A DNA stretch of 64,000 nucleotides from Nonomuraea turcica (GCF_030718205.1 NZ_JAUZQF010000043.1:1-64000); one strand, 5' to 3'; counted from the first letter of the stretch, positions 38,614 through 47,958 are shown. Notes: a model not told the origin generated them from the sequence alone. Numbers and translations are program-made.

Positions 38614-38925
38614 TCACCAGTCAGAGGCCTGGCACGCGGCGGCCAGTGATCTGGTTCGGGATGATGCGGTCTCGCCTCCGGCCCATGGGGTCACGCCGGC
38701 CTCGGCCGCCTTGGCCACCTCGTCCTCCGGCACGTGGTGAGCGGGGCCCTGGATGAGAACGCTCCAGCCCTCCTGCCGAGTCTCGTCGAGGCGGTCCACC
38801 TGAAAGCCGATCTTGATCTCCACGCCTTCGCGGCCCGTACGCAGGTCCTGGTCCATGGGGCCGCCGTAGGCGGTGCGGAAGACGATGCCGCCGGGCGCGA
38901 GACAGAGCCCTTCGGCCCTTGAGGA
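38614..38925 (-). pseudogene. Truncated, frameshifted PPOX-family flavin-binding protein
   Basis: The frame reads LAPGGIVFRTAYGGPMDQDL, GVEIKIGFQVDRLDETRQEG, WSVLIQGPAHHVPEDEVAKA, the C-terminal two-thirds of a pyridoxamine-5'-phosphate-oxidase-like protein. The N-terminal third is missing, and the natural C-terminus (RIIPNQITGRRVPG) is in another frame, so a late frameshift is also present. It is divergent from the universal stress protein gene. PPOX-like and Usp genes often form a hypoxia/dormancy cluster in actinobacteria, so this is probably a decaying member. Confidence 0.65.
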
Positions 38926-38997
38926 ACTGACCTCCGGCCCTGCGCCGGGTAGGAGAGGGCACGGTGCGATGAGAACCGGGACGAAGGAGGACAGATC

Positions 38998-39840
38998 ATG
39001 ATCATCGTCGGAGTGGACGGTTCGGCGAGCGCGCGAGCCGCCCTGGAGTGGGCCGTCAACGACGCTTTCCGCATGCGCCTGCCGCTGCGGATCGTGCACG
39101 CGGTGGACCGAGACTCGTACCAGATCGGCAGATATCCCCTTCCGGACGCGCCTGATCGGCTGCTGCGCGATGGGGACAGGGTCCTGGGCGAGGCCGAGGC
39201 GCTCGCCCGCGAGCGCCAGCCCACGGTCGAGGTCGAGACGCACAACATCGAAGGCAGGCCTGCCGTGGTCCTGCGCGAGCAGGCCAAGGACGCCACCGAG
39301 CTGGTCGTCGGCAGCCGCGGGCTGGGCGGGTTCGCCGGCGCGCTCCTGGGATCGGTCAGCATGCACGTCGCTGGTCACGTGCACTGCCCGGTCGTCGTGG
39401 TGCACGGCGACCTGCGGCCGGTGCATGGGGAGGTCGTGGTGGGGGTGGATGACTCGGCCGAGTGCGAGCCCGCGCTGGCCTACGCCTTCGAGCAGGCCAA
39501 ACTCCGGGGCAGCGCGCTGCGGGTGGTGCACGCCTGGCAGCTGCCGGTGCACGCGTTCGCGCCGGAGGCCGCCGTCGACATGGACGAGGTTCGTACGGCG
39601 CAGCACCAGCTCGTCAGGGACCGGGTGGCGGCACTGAGCAAGGACTACCCCGAGGTCAGGGTCATCGAGGAGGCGCTGTCCGCGCATCCGGTGGACGCGC
39701 TCACCGACGCGTCGGAGCGGGCGGACCTGCTCGTGGTGGGCTCGCACGGGCGCGGCGCCCTGGGCTCGATGCTGCTGGGCTCGGTCAGCCGGGGTGTGCT
39801 GCATCACGCCCGCTGCCCCGTGGCGGTGGTCCGCGCATAG
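38998..39840 (+). CDS. Universal stress protein, tandem UspA domains
   Basis: A 280-residue cytoplasmic protein with two Usp domains, 1-145 and 146-280. Each has an ATP-binding loop: first GVDGSASARAAL with ELVVGSRGLGGFAGALLGS, second GVDDSAECEPAL with LLVVGSHGRGALGSMLLGS, matching the G-2x-G-9x-G-S/T consensus, so nucleotide binding is expected. Tandem Usp proteins are typical of the actinobacterial dormancy/hypoxia response. Adjacent to a PPOX remnant. ATG 38998 begins MIIVGVDGS after GGAGGAC. Confidence 0.93.
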   Translation: MIIVGVDGSASARAALEWAVNDAFRMRLPLRIVHAVDRDSYQIGRYPLPDAPDRLLRDGDRVLGEAEALARERQPTVEVETHNIEGRPAVVLREQAKDATELVVGSRGLGGFAGALLGSVSMHVAGHVHCPVVVVHGDLRPVHGEVVVGVDDSAECEPALAYAFEQAKLRGSALRVVHAWQLPVHAFAPEAAVDMDEVRTAQHQLVRDRVAALSKDYPEVRVIEEALSAHPVDALTDASERADLLVVGSHGRGALGSMLLGSVSRGVLHHARCPVAVVRA

Positions 39841-39851
39841 GACCTGCCTGG

Positions 39852-42029
39852 TCAGGGACTTTGGTCACCCGGTATCCAAGACGTCCGCCACTGCCGGCCG
39901 AGGCGGCGGGCCGTCACGCGGCACGGGAGCGTGACCGCCACAGCAGCCACACGAAGTACGGCGTGCCGACCAGCGCCGTCACCAGGCCCGCCGGCACCTG
40001 GGCCGGGGCGATGACCGTGCGCCCGAGGGTGTCGGCCAGGCTGACCAGGAGCGCGCCGAGCAGCGCGGCGACCGGCAGCACGCGGGCGTGGTGGCCGCCG
40101 ACCAGGGCGCGGGCCGCGTGCGTGGTGGCCGCCGACCAGGGCGCGGGCCGCGTGCGGGGCGACCAGCCCGACGAAGCCGACGACGCCGACGGCGGAGACC
40201 GCGGTGGCGGTGAGGACCAGCGCGCCGCCGAGCGCGGCCAGCCGTACCCGCTCCAGCGGCACGCCGAGGATGCGGGGCGAATCCTCGTCCAGGGCGAGCA
40301 GGTCCAGGTCGCGGCGGAGCCAGGCGATGAGGGGAACGACGACGAGCAGCGCCAGCGCGACGGGAATGAGCTGCACCGGCTCCCGGCCGTAGGTGGAGCC
40401 CGACAGCCAGGTCAGCGCCTTGGCGGTGTCCCACGGGTCGGATTCCACGATGATCAGCACGGTGATGGAGGTGCACGCGGCCTGCACCGCCACCCCGATC
40501 AGCACCAGCCGGTCCGAGCTCAGCCCGCCCCGCCACGACAACCCGTACACCAGGGCGAACACCACCAGCGCCCCGCCGCCGGCCGCCGTCGACATCGACC
40601 AGATCCCGGCCAGCGGGACGAGCGTGAGCAGCCCGATCGCGCCGACGCCGGCGCCCGCGGTGACGCCGAGGACACCCGGTTCGGCGAGCGGGTTGCGGCA
40701 CACCGCCTGCACGGCGGTGCCCGCCACGGCCAGCGCCGCTCCGGCGAGCACGGCCGCCAGGACGCGTGGGTAGCGCTGGTCGAGCACGTACGTCAGCGCC
40801 CTGCCGGTGCGGCCCTGCAACCAGTTCGCCAGGTCGCCGGTGAGAAGCCAGGCGTCGCCGCCCAGCATGCCGAGCACGACCGCGCCGGCCACCAGCGACG
40901 TTGAGACCGCCAGGATGATCCAGAACCCGGCACGGGAGCGTGCCGCGGTGGTGCGGACCGTGGGCGGCTGCCGGGTGGGCCCGGCGTCACGGTAACGGCG
41001 GGCCAGCCACACCATCACGACGGCGCCGAACACCGTGGTGACCACGCCCGGCGGCACCTCCACCCCGGCCTGCCCGCCGAGCGTGGCCCGCAGCGCGACG
41101 TCGGCGCAGAGCATGATGAGCACGCCGACCAGCGCCGAGAGCGGCAGCAGAACGCGGTGCCGGTGCACGAGCGCCGCCGACGGCAGCAACCGGACGATCA
41201 CGGGGGCGCAGAGACCGACAAAGCCGATCGGGCCCGCGACGGTCACCGCGGCCGCCGAGGCCATGACCGCCAGCAGGGTCGTCTGGAGGCGCAGCGACCG
41301 CACGTCGAGTCCGAGCACCGTCGCGGCGTCGTCGCCCAGGCCCAGAATGTCCAGCCGCGGCCCGATCAGCATGGCGAGCCCCAGCACCAGCGCGATCACC
41401 GGGCCGAGCTGGGAGACCGCACCGAAGTCGGTGTGCGTGAGCGAGCCGGCCCCCCAGGCGAACAGCCCGGTCGTCTGCTCCTCGAACAGGATCATCAGCA
41501 GGTTGGTCAGCGAGCTGAGCGCCAGCGCGGTGGCCGAGCCGGCCAGTATCAGCCGGGTCGTGCTCGTCCTGCCGCCGGCCGACAGCGCCAGAACCAGGGC
41601 GGCCGCCGCGAGCCCGCCGAGGAATGCCAGCCCGCCGGAGATCGGCAGGGGCAACGTCAGGCCGAACGCCGCGGCGGCGACCACCGCGAGGTAGGCGCCT
41701 GAGCTGACGGCCAGCGTGTCGGGCGAGGCCATCGGGTTGCGGGCGACCGACTGGAGCAGCGCCCCGGCCGCGCCGAGCGCGACGCCGACGGCCACGGCCG
41801 CCAGCAGCCGGGGCAGACGGGAGGCGACCAGCACCCGGACCGCCTCCTGGTCGTCGCCGCCGAGTGCCAGCCCGAGCAGGTCGAGCGCGCCGATCGACGA
41901 GGTGCCCTGCGTGAGGTGGACCGCCGCGGCCGCGACGGTGACCGCGAGGGTGACGGCGAAGACCCCGGCGGTCCCGAGCCGCCGCAGCGGGGTGACGGGA
42001 GGCGCCGGGGTCAGAAGCTGGCTGCTCAA
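39852..42029 (-). pseudogene. Fused FecCD-type iron-siderophore permease, frameshifted by a 34-bp duplication
   Basis: Two FecCD permease domains in one chain (about 1-340 and 360-690), an arrangement seen in some actinomycete siderophore importers. Each has helices such as LLQSVARNPMASPDTLAVSS in the first and AVCRNPLAEPGVLGVTAG in the second. After PHAARALVGGHHAR the frame is lost at a tandem 34-bp duplication (40088-40121 and 40122-40155). Without it the frame would continue VLPVAALLGALLVSLADTLG to WLLWRSRSRAA and stop at 39914. With it the product ends in about 80 aberrant residues at 39852. The start is TTG 42029, overlapping the binding-protein stop. Loss of the last two helices should damage transport. 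Confidence 0.85.
40088..40155. repeat. Perfect 34-bp tandem duplication
   Basis: Two adjacent identical 34-bp copies (40088-40121, 40122-40155) begin GTGGTGGCCGCCGACCAGGG. As 34 is not a multiple of 3, one copy shifts the permease frame. Removing one copy restores a normal FecCD C-terminus. It could be replication slippage, a reversible phase switch, or an assembly artefact. Confidence 0.9.
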
Positions 42030-43021
42030 GCGGTGTAGGCCTTCACGAGCGCCTCGGCGTACTGCTTGCACGACAGCGGGCCACCGAAGGTCCAGATGCC
42101 GTCGGGAAGCTTGGTGACCTGCTGCTTCTCGACGAAGGGCAGCGACTTCCAGATCGCGTTGGAGGCCAGGCCGTCGGCGAAGACGTCCACGCCCTCGGAG
42201 GCGTTGTAGAAGAAGCGGGTGTCGGCGTTCTTCAGAGCGGTCAGGCCCTCGACGTCGGTGGTGCCCAGGACCCAGACCTTGTCGACCTCGCCGGTCCAGG
42301 CGTTGGTGAGGCCCATCTGCTCGGCGACGTCAGAGACCAGCGCGCCCTTGCCGAACATGCGGACCGAGATCGTGCTGCCCTCCTTCCAGCCGTCGGCCAT
42401 CGCGAACTGCTTGCCGGTGACGCCGGCGGCAGCCAGCTTCTGCTTGCCGTCGGCCAGCGTGGCGTCGAGGTCGGCCAACAGCTTGTCCGCCTCGGCGGTC
42501 TTGCCCACGGCGGTGGCGATCAGCTTGAGGTCCTCGCGCATGCGATCGAGGTTGCGGGTGGCGTCACTGCCCTTGAACACGATGACGGGGGCGATCTTCT
42601 CCATCTGGCCGGCCAGCTGGACGTCGTCGGTCTCCATGACGATCAGGTCGGGCTGGAGGGCGGCGATCGAGTCGACACTGGGCTCCTGACGGGTGCCCAC
42701 GTCCTTGACCGAGGCGTCGAGCTTGGCGGCGGTGACCCAGGTGCCGTAGCCCTTGGCGTCGGCGACGCCGGCCGGCATGACGCCCAGGCTGACGAGCATC
42801 TCGACCTCGCCCCACTCCAGGCCGACGACCTTGGCCGCCGGGCGGTCGAGCGTGACCTGCTTGCCCCGGCTGTCGGTGACGGTGATCGGGCCGGCGGGGG
42901 CGCCGGTGGCGGTGCCGCCGGACGTGGCGGCGGGTTCCGCGACCGGGGCCTCGGTGGTGCCGCAGGCGCTCAGAGCCAGCACGGCGATCAGGCCCACGAG
43001 GGCACGGCGAAGGAGGGGCAT
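42026..43021 (-). CDS. Iron-siderophore ABC binding lipoprotein
   Basis: A 331-residue periplasmic-binding-type lipoprotein: signal peptide with lipobox ALSACGTT (Cys about 20), then the FecB/FhuD fold (ITVTDSRGKQVTLDRPAAKV; LQPDLIVMETDDVQLAGQ; WTGEVDKVWVLGTTDVEGL). It captures ferric siderophore at the cell surface for the FecCD permease. The stop overlaps the permease start. Together with the ATPase upstream it forms one operon under an iron box. Confidence 0.9.
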   Translation of the reverse strand: MPLLRRALVGLIAVLALSACGTTEAPVAEPAATSGGTATGAPAGPITVTDSRGKQVTLDRPAAKVVGLEWGEVEMLVSLGVMPAGVADAKGYGTWVTAAKLDASVKDVGTRQEPSVDSIAALQPDLIVMETDDVQLAGQMEKIAPVIVFKGSDATRNLDRMREDLKLIATAVGKTAEADKLLADLDATLADGKQKLAAAGVTGKQFAMADGWKEGSTISVRMFGKGALVSDVAEQMGLTNAWTGEVDKVWVLGTTDVEGLTALKNADTRFFYNASEGVDVFADGLASNAIWKSLPFVEKQQVTKLPDGIWTFGGPLSCKQYAEALVKAYTA

Positions 43022-43070
43022 GGCGGTTCCTGTCCTGGTCGTACGGGGGGTTGTGGGGGTTCGGGTGGTT

Positions 43071-43901
43071 CTATCGGGGGGCCGATGCCCGTACGGGCAG
43101 GCGTTCGGTGTGCCTGCCGACCGGCCGCGTACGCACCGCGCCCGACACCGGGTCGTGCGTCACCTCGATGCGGATGCCGTACGCGCTGGTCAGCAGCTCT
43201 TCGGTGAGGACCTCGGCGGGCGCGCCCTCGGCACAGACCCGCCCCGCCTGCAGCAGCACCACCTGGTCGGCGATCTCGGCCGCCTGGTCGAGGTCGTGCA
43301 GCACGACTCCGACCGCGACATCGTGCAGGTCGGCAAGGTCGCGCACCAGCTCCAGCAGCTCGACCTGGTAGCGCAGATCGAGGAACGTCGTCGGCTCGTC
43401 GAGCAGCAGCACGCCGGTGTCCTGTGCCAGGCAGGTGGCCAGCCACACGCGCTGCAGCTCACCGCCGGACAGCTCATCCACCGGGCGTTCGGCCATGGTG
43501 GAGACGCCGGTGAGTTCCATGGCTCTGGCAATCGCGGCGGCGCCGCCGGGGTCGGCCGCCTTCCACCGCCCCCGGTACGGGTGCCGCCCGTAGCCGACGA
43601 CGTCGCGCACCCGCACGCCACTGGGCGTGGGACGGCTCTGCGCGAGCAGGGTCACGCGGCGGGCGAAGTCACGCGGCGAGAGGTCCAGCGCGGAGGCGCC
43701 GTCGTCCAGCGTCACCGTACCCGCGTCGGGCCGGTGCAGCCGGGCCAGGGCGCGCAGCAGCGTGGACTTGCCGCTGCCGTTCGGCCCGACGAGTGCCGTT
43801 ACCCGGCCGGGCCGCAGAACGATGCGGCCGCCCTCGACCACGGTCGTCCCGTGGTAGCTCAGCCGCAGGTCTGCGCCGCGCAAAGAGACTGTCTCGATCA
43901 C
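43071..43901 (-). CDS. Iron-siderophore ABC transporter ATPase (FecE type)
   Basis: A 276-residue ATPase with Walker A GPNGSGKSTLL (about residues 39-49), Q-loop LLAQSRPTPSG, signature LSGGELQRVWLA, Walker B GVLLLDEPTTFLDL and the switch His in VVLHDLDQAAEIAD. It powers ferric-siderophore import with the binding protein and permease that follow. The gene starts 6 bp downstream of the IdeR-like box, so iron repression is likely. Normal length and no damage. Confidence 0.92.
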   Translation of the reverse strand: MIETVSLRGADLRLSYHGTTVVEGGRIVLRPGRVTALVGPNGSGKSTLLRALARLHRPDAGTVTLDDGASALDLSPRDFARRVTLLAQSRPTPSGVRVRDVVGYGRHPYRGRWKAADPGGAAAIARAMELTGVSTMAERPVDELSGGELQRVWLATCLAQDTGVLLLDEPTTFLDLRYQVELLELVRDLADLHDVAVGVVLHDLDQAAEIADQVVLLQAGRVCAEGAPAEVLTEELLTSAYGIRIEVTHDPVSGAVRTRPVGRHTERLPVRASAPR

Positions 43902-43906
43902 ACATG

Positions 43907-43925
43907 TTAGGTTAGGCTAACCTTT
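43907..43925. promoter_or_regulatory. IdeR/DmdR-type iron box
   Basis: TTAGGTTAGGCTAACCTTT matches the actinobacterial DtxR-family consensus (palindromic TTAGGTTAGSCTAACCTAA) at nearly every position. It lies next to the ATPase start, so the iron-bound repressor should block the operon when iron is sufficient. Confidence 0.88.
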
Positions 43926-44066
43926 ATTGCCGGTCAATTTGTCCTCAACGCGCCGAGAGTCGGTGGACAGCCCTCGGGACGCTCGATGGCTCGCCGGGGC
44001 GCGGCTGGCCGCTTCGACCCGCCTGATGGACGCATCGCTGCCAAGAAGCGTCCTGCGTAACCATGA

Positions 44067-44086
44067 AATTGCGAATTTGCGCAATT
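44067..44086. promoter_or_regulatory. ArsR-type operator
   Basis: AATTGCG and CGCAATT form a perfect 7-bp inverted repeat around AATTTG, extended by further partial symmetry. It is AT-rich and sits 38 bp upstream of the operon encoding an ArsR-family protein, matching typical SmtB/ArsR sites. Confidence 0.6.
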
Positions 44087-44123
44087 CATTAGATGATGGC
44101 GGGATTCGACGGAGGGGTGTGAG

Positions 44124-44324
44124 GTGAGCGGGTCTTTCGCTGCCGAGGTCAGAGCGCGGGCACGCATGGCGGCCGCCGCGCTGGAAGCGGCGCGCCGCGA
44201 CGATGATGTCGACGCGTTGATGCTGGCCGAGGGCGAATGGGAAGAAGTCATGCGGCTGGCCAACGTCCACGGCGTGCGGCTCGATCCCGACGGCGCCGAG
44301 CCGGGTCCAGGGTCGGCGACCTGA
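44124..44324 (+). CDS. Small helical protein at the head of the ArsR-SulP operon
   Basis: A 66-residue, acidic, Ala/Arg-rich protein, probably one long helix hairpin (AAEVRARARMAAAALEAARR; EGEWEEVMRLANVHG). GTG 44124 follows GGAGG at 8 nt. Its stop overlaps the ArsR ATG (TGATG), so it is coupled to the regulator. I do not recognise the family; the coupling suggests a role in the same response. Confidence 0.6.
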   Translation: MSGSFAAEVRARARMAAAALEAARRDDDVDALMLAEGEWEEVMRLANVHGVRLDPDGAEPGPGSAT

Positions 44325-44665
44325 TGTCGGTGCCGCTCTACCAGGCCAAGGCGGAGCTCTTCCGGCTGCTCGGGCACCCGGTACGGATCCGCGTACTGGA
44401 ACTCCTGCAGGACGGGCCGAGGCCGGTGCGTGACCTGCTTGCCGCCATCGACGTGGAGCCCACCGGGCTGTCGCAGCATCTGGCGGTGCTGCGACGCTCC
44501 GGCATGGTGACCGCGCAAAGGGACGGCTCCACCGTCGTGTACGCCCTGGCCGGCGGCGACGTGGCCGAGCTGCTGCGCGCGGCCCGCCAGTTGCTGACGC
44601 AGATGCTGGCAGGGCAGAGCGAGTTGCTGAGCGAGCTGCGCAAGGCGCAGGAAGAGGCCCCATGA
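44324..44665 (+). CDS. ArsR-family transcriptional regulator
   Basis: A 113-residue winged-helix repressor: LGHPVRIRVLELLQDG, then recognition helix EPTGLSQHLAVLRRSGMV and wing RDGSTVVYAL. No conserved cysteine metal site of the ELCVCDL type is present, so it is more likely a non-metal (for example sulfur-species or redox) sensor or a plain dimeric switch; this is inference. It overlaps the SulP gene as ATGA and probably binds the palindrome at 44067-44086. Confidence 0.87.
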   Translation: MSVPLYQAKAELFRLLGHPVRIRVLELLQDGPRPVRDLLAAIDVEPTGLSQHLAVLRRSGMVTAQRDGSTVVYALAGGDVAELLRAARQLLTQMLAGQSELLSELRKAQEEAP

Positions 44666-46347
44666 GGCGTGCCGGGGTGTGGAGTCGCGTCCTCGGTGTG
44701 TTGCCGGAACGGGGCGAACTGGCCGGGATGGGCCGACGTCCCCGGCGTGACCTGCTGGCCGGGCTCACGGTGGCGATCGTCGCGTTGCCGCTGGCGCTCG
44801 GGTTCGGCATCTCCTCGGGCATGGGCGCCGAGGCCGGCCTGGTCACGGCGGTGGTCGCCGGGGCGCTCGCGGCCCTGTTCGGCGGCTCCGGGCTGCAGGT
44901 GTCCGGGCCGACCGGGGCGATGACGGTGGTCCTGGTGCCGATCATGCAGGCGCACGGGGCCTCCGGGGTGCTGACCGTCGGCATGCTCGCCGGGCTGCTG
45001 CTGATCGGGCTGGCGCTGGCCCGCGCCGGCAGATACATGGCGCTGGTGCCTGCCCCGGTCGTGGAGGGTTTCACGGTCGGCATCGCCTGCGTCATCGGCC
45101 TGCAGCAAATTCCCGCCGCCCTCGGCATGCCCACGCCCGAGGGAGACAAGGTCACCGCCGTAGCCTGGCAGGCGGCGCAGGACTTCATCGCCCACCCGAA
45201 CTGGCTGGCTCTGGGCATCTCGTTGGCGGTCGCGGCGGTGATGTCTGCAGGCACACGATGGCGGCCGAGACTGCCCTTCTCCCTGATCGCCGTCGCCGCC
45301 GCCACCCTTGCCGCCGAGCTGATCGGCATGCCGGTGGCCCGGATCGGCGACTTGCCCGACGGACTGCCCGCCCCCTCACTGGCCTTCCTGGATCCATCGG
45401 CGCTGGCCTCGCTGATCACCCCGGCCATCGCCGTGGCGGCGCTGGCCGCGCTGGAGTCCCTGCTGTCGGCCGCCGTCGCAGACGGCATGAGCGTCAATCA
45501 CCGGCACGATCCGGACCGGGAGCTGTTCGGCCAGGGACTGGCCAACCTGGTGGCGCCGCTGTTCGGCGGCGTCCCGGCCACCGGGGCGATCGCCCGCACC
45601 GCCGTCAACGTACGCTCCGGCGCCCAGTCCCGCCTTGCCGCCCTGGCCCACGCCGGAATCCTCGCCGTGATCATCTACACTGCCGCCGACCTGGTCGCAC
45701 GGATCCCGCTCGCCGCGCTGGCCGGCGTCCTGCTGGCCACATCCGTACGCATGGTCGAGGTCGGCTCGGTCAAGGCCATGCTCCGCTCCACCCGCGGCGA
45801 CGCCGTGGTCCTGGTGCTGACCGCGCTGGCCACCCTCGCGCTGGACCTGGTCCAGGCGGTGATCCTCGGGTTGATCGTGGCCGGTGCGCTGGCCTTGCGC
45901 GCCATCGCGCGCAACGTACGGCTGGATGAGATGCCGCTACGCCCGGATCTGCCCGGCGACCACACGGAGGAGGAGCACGCCCTGCTCGCCGAGCACATCG
46001 TCGCCTATCGTCTGGACGGGCCGCTGTTCTTCGCCGCGGCCCACCGCTTCCTGCTGGAGCTGTCAGAAGTCGCCGACGTCTGCGTGGTGATCCTGCGCAT
46101 GTCCCGCGTCACCACCATCGACGCCAGCGGCGCCCTGGTGCTCCGCGACGCCATCGAACGGCTCGAACGCCGCGGCATCACGGTCTTCGTCTCCGGCATC
46201 CGCGACGGCCACCACCAGCCCCTGGAAGCCCTCGGCGTCATCGCCCGCCTCAACCAGGCCGGCCGTGTCTTCAGCACGACTCCCGAGGCCATCGCCGCTG
46301 CCCGTGACCGCCTCGACCACACCGGCATCCTGCCCGCCGCCACCTGA
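44662..46347 (+). CDS. SulP-family anion transporter with C-terminal STAS domain
   Basis: A 561-residue transporter. The SulP core has about 12 to 14 helices starting with DLLAGLTVAIVALPLALGFG and includes SGPTGAMTVVLVPI, DGMSVNHRHDPDRELFGQG and GGVPATGAIARTAVNVRSG. The C-terminal STAS domain (from about 430) contains FFAAAHRFL and RMSRVTTIDASGALVLRDA. SulP proteins carry sulfate, bicarbonate, chloride or dicarboxylates. Translation is coupled to an ArsR regulator, so the anion or a related stress may be the signal. Substrate is not readable from sequence. Confidence 0.92.
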   Translation: MRRAGVWSRVLGVLPERGELAGMGRRPRRDLLAGLTVAIVALPLALGFGISSGMGAEAGLVTAVVAGALAALFGGSGLQVSGPTGAMTVVLVPIMQAHGASGVLTVGMLAGLLLIGLALARAGRYMALVPAPVVEGFTVGIACVIGLQQIPAALGMPTPEGDKVTAVAWQAAQDFIAHPNWLALGISLAVAAVMSAGTRWRPRLPFSLIAVAAATLAAELIGMPVARIGDLPDGLPAPSLAFLDPSALASLITPAIAVAALAALESLLSAAVADGMSVNHRHDPDRELFGQGLANLVAPLFGGVPATGAIARTAVNVRSGAQSRLAALAHAGILAVIIYTAADLVARIPLAALAGVLLATSVRMVEVGSVKAMLRSTRGDAVVLVLTALATLALDLVQAVILGLIVAGALALRAIARNVRLDEMPLRPDLPGDHTEEEHALLAEHIVAYRLDGPLFFAAAHRFLLELSEVADVCVVILRMSRVTTIDASGALVLRDAIERLERRGITVFVSGIRDGHHQPLEALGVIARLNQAGRVFSTTPEAIAAARDRLDHTGILPAAT

Positions 46348-46697
46348 AGCAGGGGCGGCCATTTTCACGTCGTTCCCGTCAAACCCAGCGTGTTGAGAGT
46401 GAGCGGTAGCTGAGCGAGGCGAGCAGGACTCACTCGCTCTGGGCTGGCCGCTGGGTACCGGTGTGTAGTACGGGGCCGTCGCCGGGGCGGGCCGGAACCT
46501 TAGCCCGGCAAGGGCAGCATCGTCGATCTCGGTGACCACGCGCAGGGCACCGGCTTCGGTCGCCTCGCCGACCGCAAGACGCACCAGCGCGTCGCGTACC
46601 TCCGGTGGAATGCCGGGCAGGACGTGCACCAGGTCGAGACGGACGGTGGTGCGCTGGCTCGTTCTCCCAGGACGTGGCCGCATGACCGACGAAGGGC
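46348..46697. other. 350-bp gap with a possible minus-strand gene piece
   Basis: On the minus strand from ATG 46683 a frame reads LDLVHVLPGIPPEVRDALVR, GEATEAGALRVVTEID and FRPAPATAPYYTPVPSG, then runs antisense through the SulP gene. The first 90 residues look protein-like but lack a ribosome site and a natural stop, so a truncated gene is the best guess. I see no terminator. Confidence 0.3.
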
Positions 46698-47921
46698 TTA
46701 CTGCCCGCTGTTTGCGTCGCCGCGCTCGGGGAGGACGACGGGAGCCGACTTCGTGGTGGACGCCGGCCGGCTCAAGGAGGTGTAGTCCGGCAGCTCGAAG
46801 TGGCCGCCGGCCATCTTCTCCCCCATCTTGGCCATCGAGCTGAGCAGGAAGCGCCGCTTGAACAGCTGGTTGCGCAGCCAGATGCCCATGCGGGTGCGCG
46901 GTGCCAGGAAAAGGCCGGCGTTGTTGCTGTCGGCGGCCTTGATGAACGGGCGAATGGTCTCCTCGTAGCGCTCGAAGGCCGTGCCGTAGTCGGCCTGGCT
47001 CAGCTCGCCCGCCAGCACATAGGCGGCGACCAGGGCCATGCCGCTGCCGACGCCGCCGAGGGTGTTGGCCGCGGCGGCGTCGCCGAGCAGCACGATCCGG
47101 CCCTTCGAGAAGTGCTCGAGTGCGACCTGAGCGATGGTGTCGACGTAGACGTCCTTCGCCCGGGCCAACTTGGCCAGGATCTCGGATGTCCGCCAGCCCA
47201 TACCGCGGTAGGCGTCGATCAGGATCTGCTTCTGCTCCGCCGCTGAGTAGCGGTCGTAGGTCAGCTCAGGCGAGGCGAAGCAGAAGAAGGCGGGTGCCTT
47301 GGGGCCGCCGATAGAGACGAGCCTGCCCGGCTCGTTGTACATCACCGGCTCGTCCACGACACGCTCCATGTCCACCAGCGCGTAGTAGTGGCCCATGTGC
47401 TTGACGTAGTCCGACTCCGGGCCGATGGTCAGGCGGCGCACGTTGGAGTGGATGCCGTCCGCTCCGACGACCACGTCGAAGGTGCGGGGCGCACCCTCTT
47501 CGAACGTCACGTGGACGCCCGAGGCGGTCTCGGTCAGCGAGGTGATCGAGTCGCCGAAGATGTACTGGCACGTGTCACGAGTGCGCTCGTAGAGGATCTC
47601 CGCCAGGTCGCCGCGGAGAATCTCCAGGTCGCCGCCGGTGAACCAGCCCGGCATGACCGCGATCCGCTTGCCAGACGAGTCGATGACCGTCTGGTCGGTG
47701 CCCCCGGTCTGGCGGCGCTCGACCTCCTCCAGGATGCCCATGCGGCGCAGGAGCTCCAGGTGGGTCTCGCCCTTGAAATCGATGGCCTGGCCGCCGGTGC
47801 GGAGGACTGGGGCCTTCTCCACAACGGTGACCGTGGTCCCGGAGCGGGCCAGCCAGTAGGCGAGGGCGGGGCCTGCGATGCTGGCGCCGGAGATGAGGAC
47901 CGAAAGGTGCTTGTTCGTCAT
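46698..47921 (-). CDS. FAD-dependent aromatic-ring-type monooxygenase
   Basis: A 407-residue PHBH-fold flavoprotein. FAD motifs are SVLISGASIAGPALAYWLA (GxGxxG variant GASIAG), EILRGDLAEILYERT, VVGADGIHSNVRR (DG motif) and GRIVLLGDAAAANTLGGVGSGMALVAAYVL (GD motif). Close families include the TetX-like and polyketide-tailoring hydroxylases. It has no operon partner. Its role could be detoxification or tailoring of a small aromatic molecule; the substrate is not identifiable. Confidence 0.9.
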   Translation of the reverse strand: MTNKHLSVLISGASIAGPALAYWLARSGTTVTVVEKAPVLRTGGQAIDFKGETHLELLRRMGILEEVERRQTGGTDQTVIDSSGKRIAVMPGWFTGGDLEILRGDLAEILYERTRDTCQYIFGDSITSLTETASGVHVTFEEGAPRTFDVVVGADGIHSNVRRLTIGPESDYVKHMGHYYALVDMERVVDEPVMYNEPGRLVSIGGPKAPAFFCFASPELTYDRYSAAEQKQILIDAYRGMGWRTSEILAKLARAKDVYVDTIAQVALEHFSKGRIVLLGDAAAANTLGGVGSGMALVAAYVLAGELSQADYGTAFERYEETIRPFIKAADSNNAGLFLAPRTRMGIWLRNQLFKRRFLLSSMAKMGEKMAGGHFELPDYTSLSRPASTTKSAPVVLPERGDANSGQ

Positions 47922-47958
47922 GGCTCTACTCTCGGAAACCCCGCTGACAGCTCACCGC

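Noticed and set aside
43917-45497. A 526-codon minus-strand frame antisense to the ArsR and SulP genes
   Set aside because: Low-complexity Ala/Ser/Pro composition and no ribosome site; the plus-strand genes have clear domains and coupled starts.
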